DNA of 64,000 bases from DAOUKH01 sp034421515 (lineage in GTDB: Bacteria; Chloroflexota; Dehalococcoidia; SHYB01), in assembly GCA_034421515.1 (NCBI GenBank), contig DAOUKH010000099.1, forward strand, positions 13,314-77,313. The letters are read 5' to 3'. Below are positions 59,579 through 64,000 of this stretch, piece after piece. Position numbers and translations under genes: made by a program. Positions within the stretch are counted from its first letter, which is position 1, and every line of letters starts with the position of its first letter. The notes beneath the pieces are model-generated. The model worked only from the letters and a program-made list of their open reading frames with translations. It did not search any database and was not told where the DNA came from.

Positions 59579-60462
59579 TTCGAGGAGAAGCCGCCGTCGG
59601 CGCCGCCTTGGCGGAGGTGTTCTTCGACGTCCCTGACCAAGGCATCGCCGCTGGGAAGCGGGCCGCCGCCGGCCTTCGCCTCGTCGTACTGGCGCTCCAG
59701 ACGCTTGACGTAGGCGCTGACCTCGACACTCGAAGAGATCGCCTTGGTCACCTCGGCCTCGAACCGCCCGCTGCGGCGTTCCAGGGACTCCAGCGAGATG
59801 TCCAAATTGAACGCGGACTTGAGCCAGCCTGCCAGGGCGAGGGCCACCTTGTAGTTCGGCGCCCGCTGGACGTAATGCGGCGCGTGACCCCAGAGGTTGA
59901 TATAGCCGAGGTCGCGCTTCCCGCAGGCCTCCATGAAGACCGAGGTGATGCCGATCGGGCCCTGGTACCGCGTCTGCACGATCCGCAGGCCCGCCAGCAC
60001 GACCTCGAGGTCGCTGCTCGTCGTCATGCCGGAGATCGACGTCTCACGGGTGTGGGGGGTCGCGTCCATCAGGCTGCCCACGTTGATCACGTAGCGCGGC
60101 GGGCATCCCTCCCACGCCGCGAACAGCGTCTCCACGTAGGTCCGCCACTTCAGGCTCGGCTCGGCCGCGACCAGGAAAAGCAGGTCATGGTCGGCTTTGG
60201 GACGTAGATGGTAGTAGAAGTCGTTTTTCGGCCAGCGGATCACCCGCTCGCCCTGCTCGTTGTTGTAGGCCACGGGGCGCACCGACGTGAAGTCGTAGAA
60301 CTCCTCGGGGTCGATCTCGGCGAACTTCACCGCGTTCAGCCGGCGGATCACGGAGCGGACGGCGCGCGTGCCCCCTTCCTGGGCGTCGGCCCAGCCCGCG
60401 AAAGCGGTGATGAGGACAGGGTTCCGAAGCTCGGGGCGTTCGAGGAACCGCAGGTGGTCCAT
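59575..60462 (-). CDS. PAC2 family protein
   Basis: A 295-residue PAC2-family protein, related to archaeal and actinobacterial proteins that resemble proteasome-assembly chaperones. It has L-I-T-A-F-A-G-W-A-D-A near 18-28 and G-I-T-S-V-F-M-E-A near 170. The last 50 residues form a charged helix. ATG 60462 is preferred because GGGAGG lies seven bases upstream; the frame stays open another 45 codons without similarity. The function in this organism is unknown. Confidence 0.85.
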   Translation of the reverse strand: MDHLRFLERPELRNPVLITAFAGWADAQEGGTRAVRSVIRRLNAVKFAEIDPEEFYDFTSVRPVAYNNEQGERVIRWPKNDFYYHLRPKADHDLLFLVAAEPSLKWRTYVETLFAAWEGCPPRYVINVGSLMDATPHTRETSISGMTTSSDLEVVLAGLRIVQTRYQGPIGITSVFMEACGKRDLGYINLWGHAPHYVQRAPNYKVALALAGWLKSAFNLDISLESLERRSGRFEAEVTKAISSSVEVSAYVKRLERQYDEAKAGGGPLPSGDALVRDVEEHLRQGGADGGFSSN

Positions 60463-60585
60463 GGGATCGCCTCCCGCTCCACCGAAGGCGCGAATCTTGG
60501 GGCGAAGTCTAGCACCGGCGCGGGCGGGGCGGCAAACGGCGGGCCGCGGGCGGGGCCCAACAGGTTTGACAGGCGCCCACTTGCG

Positions 60586-60614
60586 TTGACTGTGCATAAC
60601 TCGCGTGGTAGACT
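60586..60614 (+). promoter_or_regulatory. Promoter of the ilv T-box operon
   Basis: TTGACT at 60586-60591 and TAGACT at 60609-60614 with an ideal 17-base spacer. Transcription should start near 60621, right where the structured leader begins. Confidence 0.75.
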
Positions 60615-60620
60615 CAACAG

Positions 60621-60872
60621 GTTAGGCGATACGCTGCGAAGGGAAGTAGTAGGGGCCTCCGGACTTGGAGAGAGCCGGCGGGCGGTGCGAGCCGGTAGGA
60701 CCGAGCCCCGAACTCGTCCTGGAGCGTCCGGTCTGAAGCCCGGTTTACGGGTGTGTAGGACGGCGGGATGGCCCGTTACAGCCGGAGCGAGCGCCCTCGG
60801 CGGAAAGAGGTCTGAGGGAATTAGGGTGGTACCGCGGGAAGAATCCCGTCCCTAGCTGGGACGGGTTTTTTG
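60621..60872 (+). promoter_or_regulatory. T-box riboswitch leader, leucine (CUC) specifier
   Basis: A T-box leader precedes ilvB. It shows GAAGTAGTAG near 60640 in stem I, the apical AGAGAGCCGG at 60669-60678 with the later GGTGCGAGCCGG, and the hallmark antiterminator bulge AGGGTGGTACCGCGGG at 60823-60838. After GAA in the specifier loop comes CTC at 60713-60715, which would pair with a tRNA-Leu anticodon. Uncharged tRNA would favour antitermination and expression of ilvBNC. The remainder of the 456-base gap 60463-60918 holds the promoter and ribosome site. The specifier assignment is from the GAA-NNN-x-T-C-C pattern and is somewhat less certain than the T-box call. Confidence 0.92.
60845..60871 (+). 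terminator. Intrinsic terminator of the T-box leader
   Basis: CCCGTCCC and GGGACGGG form a perfect eight-base stem around TAGCT, followed by TTTTTT (60866-60871). The left arm overlaps the end of the T-box antiterminator region, as expected for mutually exclusive folding. Confidence 0.92.
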
Positions 60873-60918
60873 CATCCTGCGGCCGGCACGAAGCGATAGG
60901 GGCGAAGAGAAGGAAGAG

Positions 60919-62628
60919 ATGAAACGCACAGGGTCCCAGATCGTTTGCGAGGCGCTCTTGAAAGAGGGCGTCGATACCATCTTCGGGTTGCTCGGCGGAG
61001 CGATTCTTCCGCTCTACCAGACCCTCCCCGAGTACCCCGGACTTCGCCACATCCTCGTACGGCACGAGCAGGCGGCCTCCCACGCCGCCGACGGCTACGC
61101 GCGCGCCACGGGCGACGTCGGCGTCTGCTGGGCCACCTCCGGCCCTGGGGCGACCAACCTCGTCACCGGTCTCGCCAACGCCATGATGGACTCCGTGCCC
61201 ATGGTCGCCATCACTGGCCAGGTCCCCCGCAAAGCCATCGGCAAGGACGCCTTCCAGGAGACCGACGTCACCGGCGTCACCCTGCCGGTGACCAAGCACA
61301 ACTACCTGGTCATGGACCCCGCCGAGCTCGCGGGCACGATCAAGGAAGCCTTCCACATCGCACGGACGGGGCGTCCCGGCCCGGTGTTGATCGACATTCC
61401 GAAGGACGTCCAACAGGAAGAGGTCGAGTTTACCTATCCCGAGACCGTCGACCTGCCCGGCTATAACCCGCACATGCCCGGACATCCGCCGCAGATCAAG
61501 AAGGCGGCCAAGCTGATCGGCGAGGCGGAGCGTCCCGTGATCATCGCCGGCCACGGCGTCATCATCTCCAACGCCTACGACGAGTTGAAGGAGTTGGCGG
61601 AGAAGGCGCAGATTCCGGTCATCACGACCCTGCTCGGCATCAGCGGCTTCCCCGAGAACCACGTCCTCTCCGTCGGCATGCCTGGCATGCACGGCATGGC
61701 CTACGCCAACATCGCCATTGACGAGGCCGACGTCATCATCGGCATCGGCATGCGCTTCGACGACCGCGTGGTGGGCCGCGTCGAGGACTTCGCTCCCAAC
61801 GCGAAGATCATCCACATCGACATCGACCCGGCGGAAATCGACAAGAGCGTCCGCACCACGGTGCCCGTGGTCGGCGACGTGAAGCTCGTCCTCGGCCAAC
61901 TCAACCAGCAGGTCGAGCCGCGCACGCACGTCGATTGGGTCAACCACGTCGAAGAGTTGAAGCGCGATCACCCCTCACACGTCATCAAAGACACGGACCT
62001 GGTGCTGCCGCAATATATCTGCCGGCAGATCTCGGAGGTTACCGAGGGTGACGCCATCATCGTCACCGGCGTGGGCCAGCATCAGATGTGGGCGGCGCAG
62101 CACTTCAACTACGTGAAGCCGGGCTCGTTCATCACCTCGGGCGGCCTGGGCACGATGGGCTTCGAGGTCCCCGCCGCCCTCGGCGCCAAAGTCGGCAGGC
62201 CCGACGAGACGGTCTGGTCGATCTGCGGCGACGGCGGCTTCCAGATGACCCTCCAAGAACTGGCGACCATCGTCGAGCACAACATCGACATCAAGTTCGC
62301 CATCTTCAACAACGGCTTCCACGGCATGGTCCGCCAGTGGCAGGAGTTCTTCTACGAGAAGGACTACGTGGAGACCCGGTTCTTCAACCCGGACTTCGTG
62401 AAGCTCGCCGAGGCCTACAACATGACGGGCTTCAAGGTCTCCAAGAAGGCCGACGTCCGCCCGATCATCGAGGAAGCGCAGTCCATCAAGGGGCCAGTGC
62501 TCATCGACTTTGTCGTGGAGTCGGAAGAGAACGTCTACCCGATGATCCCCGCCGGGGCCTCGGTCAACGAAATGCTCGAAACGCCGCCCGAACAGCGGCT
62601 AGTCGATTCAAAGGACGCATCGACGTGA
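60919..62628 (+). CDS. ilvB: Acetolactate synthase, catalytic subunit
   Basis: A 569-residue ThDP enzyme that condenses pyruvate with pyruvate or 2-ketobutyrate, the first common step of branched-chain amino-acid synthesis. Glu50 (V-R-H-E-Q-A) is the activating residue. The ThDP motif G-D-G-G-F-Q...N-N-G-F lies near 435-465. The F-G-L-L-G-G start and R-Q-W-Q-E-F-F near 472 are typical of true acetolactate synthase, unlike the enzyme at 22219. AAGGAAG precedes ATG 60919. Expression is governed by the T-box leader. Confidence 0.96.
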   Translation: MKRTGSQIVCEALLKEGVDTIFGLLGGAILPLYQTLPEYPGLRHILVRHEQAASHAADGYARATGDVGVCWATSGPGATNLVTGLANAMMDSVPMVAITGQVPRKAIGKDAFQETDVTGVTLPVTKHNYLVMDPAELAGTIKEAFHIARTGRPGPVLIDIPKDVQQEEVEFTYPETVDLPGYNPHMPGHPPQIKKAAKLIGEAERPVIIAGHGVIISNAYDELKELAEKAQIPVITTLLGISGFPENHVLSVGMPGMHGMAYANIAIDEADVIIGIGMRFDDRVVGRVEDFAPNAKIIHIDIDPAEIDKSVRTTVPVVGDVKLVLGQLNQQVEPRTHVDWVNHVEELKRDHPSHVIKDTDLVLPQYICRQISEVTEGDAIIVTGVGQHQMWAAQHFNYVKPGSFITSGGLGTMGFEVPAALGAKVGRPDETVWSICGDGGFQMTLQELATIVEHNIDIKFAIFNNGFHGMVRQWQEFFYEKDYVETRFFNPDFVKLAEAYNMTGFKVSKKADVRPIIEEAQSIKGPVLIDFVVESEENVYPMIPAGASVNEMLETPPEQRLVDSKDAST

Positions 62629-63176
62629 CCTCCACCAACGGATTCAGCCACGGGAGCCAGAAGCACACCATCACGGCACAGGTCCTCGACCGGCCCGGCG
62701 TCCTGAACCGCATCGCCAGCATGTTCCGGCGGCGCGGCTTCAACATCGCCAGCCTCGCCGTCGGCCGCAGCGAGACGCCGGATCAGTCCCGCATGACCTT
62801 CGTCATCGACACCGACCAGACCGAGGTCGTGGAGCAGGTCACCAAGCAGCTGCGAAAGGTCATCGAGGTGGTGAAGGTCACCGACCTCAGCGACGAGGAC
62901 ATCGTCGCCCGCGAGCTCGCGTTGATTAAGATCAGGGCGGCTACGTCGGCGCTGCGATCGGAGGTCGTCCAGATCGTCGAGCTCTACCGCGCCAAGATCG
63001 TCGACGTCTCCTCCGACTCGGTGATCGTCGAGGTAACCGGCGACGAGCACAAGATCGAATCGTTTCTCACCCTGCTGAAGGGCTTCGGCATCTCGGAAGT
63101 GATGCGGACGGGCAGCGTCGCCGTCCCGCGGGGCAAGAAGGAGCCGCTGAAGCCTGGAGAGCGCCGGTCCAAATAG
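62625..63176 (+). CDS. ilvN: Acetolactate synthase, regulatory subunit
   Basis: A 183-residue ACT-domain subunit. The N-terminal ACT domain (about 14-90) has L-D-R-P-G-V-L-N-R-I and the C-terminal domain follows. It activates IlvB and confers valine feedback inhibition in known systems. Translation starts at GTG 62625, whose last two bases form part of the ilvB stop (GTGA), so the subunits are translationally coupled. The length of 183 places it in the IlvH/IlvN long class. Confidence 0.95.
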   Translation: MTSTNGFSHGSQKHTITAQVLDRPGVLNRIASMFRRRGFNIASLAVGRSETPDQSRMTFVIDTDQTEVVEQVTKQLRKVIEVVKVTDLSDEDIVARELALIKIRAATSALRSEVVQIVELYRAKIVDVSSDSVIVEVTGDEHKIESFLTLLKGFGISEVMRTGSVAVPRGKKEPLKPGERRSK

Positions 63177-63219
63177 CGCGAGGCGGACCGCCCGCGCGCC
63201 GAATCCGTAAGGAGCACAC

Positions 63220-64000
63220 ATGGCGAACATCTACTACGACGAGGACGCCGATCTCAGCCTGCTCGAAGGCAAGAAGGTCGCCATCATCGGCTACGGAAGC
63301 CAGGGCCACGCCCACGCGCTCAACCTTCACGACTCCGGCGTCGACGTCGTCATCGGCCTCTACGAGGGCAGCAAGAGCAAGGAGAAGGCGGAGGCCGAGG
63401 GCCTCACCGTCATGACCGTCGCCGAGGCCGCCGAGGCCGCGGACGTGGTGATGATCCTCGTCCACGACACCATCCAGGCCGACGTCTACCAGAAGGAAAT
63501 CAAGGAACACCTCCGCCCCGGCGACACCCTCATGTTTGCCCACGGCTTCAACATCCATTTCAAGGAAATCGTGCCTCCCGACTTCGTCGACGTCAGCATG
63601 ATCGCACCCAAGGCCCCCGGCCACCGGATGCGCGAGGTGTTCCAGGAGGGGTCTGGCGTCCCCGCCCTCCTCGCCATCGAGCAGGACGCCTCCGGCAACG
63701 CCAAGGCCAACGCGCTCGCCTACGGCAAGGGCGTGGGCGCGACGCGCGCCGGCGTCCTGGAGACCACCTTCCTCGAAGAGACCGAGACCGACCTCTTCGG
63801 CGAGCAGACCGTCCTCTGCGGCGGCGTCTCCTCGTTGGTGAAGAACGGGTTCGAGACGCTCGTCGAGGCGGGCTATCAGCCCGAGGTCGCCTATTTCGAG
63901 ACCCTCCACGAACTCAAGCTCATCGTCGACCTGATGTACGAGGGCGGGCTCAACTACATGCGCTACTCCGTGAGCGACACGGCGGAGTACGGCGACTACA
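63220..64000 (+). CDS. ilvC: Ketol-acid reductoisomerase, N-terminal part
   Basis: The frame opens at ATG 63220 behind GGAG and runs off the right edge after 260 codons, of about 330 expected. The NAD(P)H motif G-Y-G-S-Q-G-H-A-H-A-L-N-L starts at residue 24. The conserved A-P-K-A-P-G-H near 130 and E-T-D-L-F-G-E-Q near 188, with the metal-binding Asp/Glu residues, identify IlvC. It converts acetolactate to the dihydroxy acid. It follows ilvN by 43 bases in the same operon. Confidence 0.96.
   Translation, partial: MANIYYDEDADLSLLEGKKVAIIGYGSQGHAHALNLHDSGVDVVIGLYEGSKSKEKAEAEGLTVMTVAEAAEAADVVMILVHDTIQADVYQKEIKEHLRPGDTLMFAHGFNIHFKEIVPPDFVDVSMIAPKAPGHRMREVFQEGSGVPALLAIEQDASGNAKANALAYGKGVGATRAGVLETTFLEETETDLFGEQTVLCGGVSSLVKNGFETLVEAGYQPEVAYFETLHELKLIVDLMYEGGLNYMRYSVSDTAEYGDY

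Noticed and set aside
1..64000. rRNA or tRNA genes
   Set aside because: I could not recognise any rRNA stretch or a convincing tRNA cloverleaf by eye; a dedicated scan would be needed to exclude tRNAs.

Overview
The window is GC-rich, densely coded DNA from a free-living, uncultivated-type bacterium. My best guess is a member of the Chloroflexota (Dehalococcoidia/SAR202-like). That is an inference from the mix of many short-chain dehydrogenases (SDRs), class III CoA-transferases, LLM (luciferase-like) flavin/F420 oxidoreductases, Rieske oxygenases and amidohydrolases, together with an AccD-AccA fusion, RNase J next to FtsK, and a T-box-controlled ilv operon. No rRNA or tRNA is visible to confirm it.

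Layout. (1) 1-7.5 kb: a minus-strand operon reading solute-binding lipoprotein, DppB-like permease, DppC-like permease, SDR, SDR, alpha/beta hydrolase, MaoC-like dehydratase. (2) 7.7-13 kb: a plus-strand cluster (SDR, triple RidA protein, amidohydrolase, LLM oxidoreductase) meeting a convergent amidohydrolase. (3) 13-22 kb: a second minus-strand operon with the same first six gene families in the same order, ending in two CoA-transferases. (4) 22-26 kb: a ThDP enzyme plus CoA-transferase pair, an SDR, and the scar of a serine recombinase. (5) 26.7-33.7 kb: a housekeeping minus-strand operon (uracil-DNA glycosylase, RNase J, FtsK, fused acetyl-CoA carboxyltransferase). (6) 34-47 kb: a third transporter set interleaved with two Rieske oxygenases, a two-domain VOC dioxygenase-like protein, hydrolases, amidohydrolases, a small DUF6295-like gene and two LLM enzymes; this looks like an aromatic-ring or recalcitrant-organic catabolic cluster. 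(7) 48-56.9 kb: a potassium channel, a double CoA-transferase with a palindromic element in its linker, an EF-G-like GTPase, an HEWTH metallopeptidase, a three-Cys-motif/TcmP pair and a small unknown gene. (8) 57-64 kb: copper chaperone and CopA, a PAC2 protein, then a leucine-type T-box leader and ilvB-ilvN-ilvC.

How it fits together. The three transporter sets each have a binding protein and two permeases but no ATPase, so they probably share ATPases encoded elsewhere. The associated enzymes suggest uptake of organic acids or amides followed by CoA activation, dehydrogenation, hydration or ring cleavage. The two paralogous operons both pair a canonical SDR with an SDR lacking the catalytic serine, and both carry an alpha/beta hydrolase lacking the nucleophilic serine. 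Such repeated loss suggests a specialised, conserved biochemical unit rather than decay. The most likely under-described items are this duplicated operon, the three-Cys-motif/TcmP pair, and the in-frame palindromic element.
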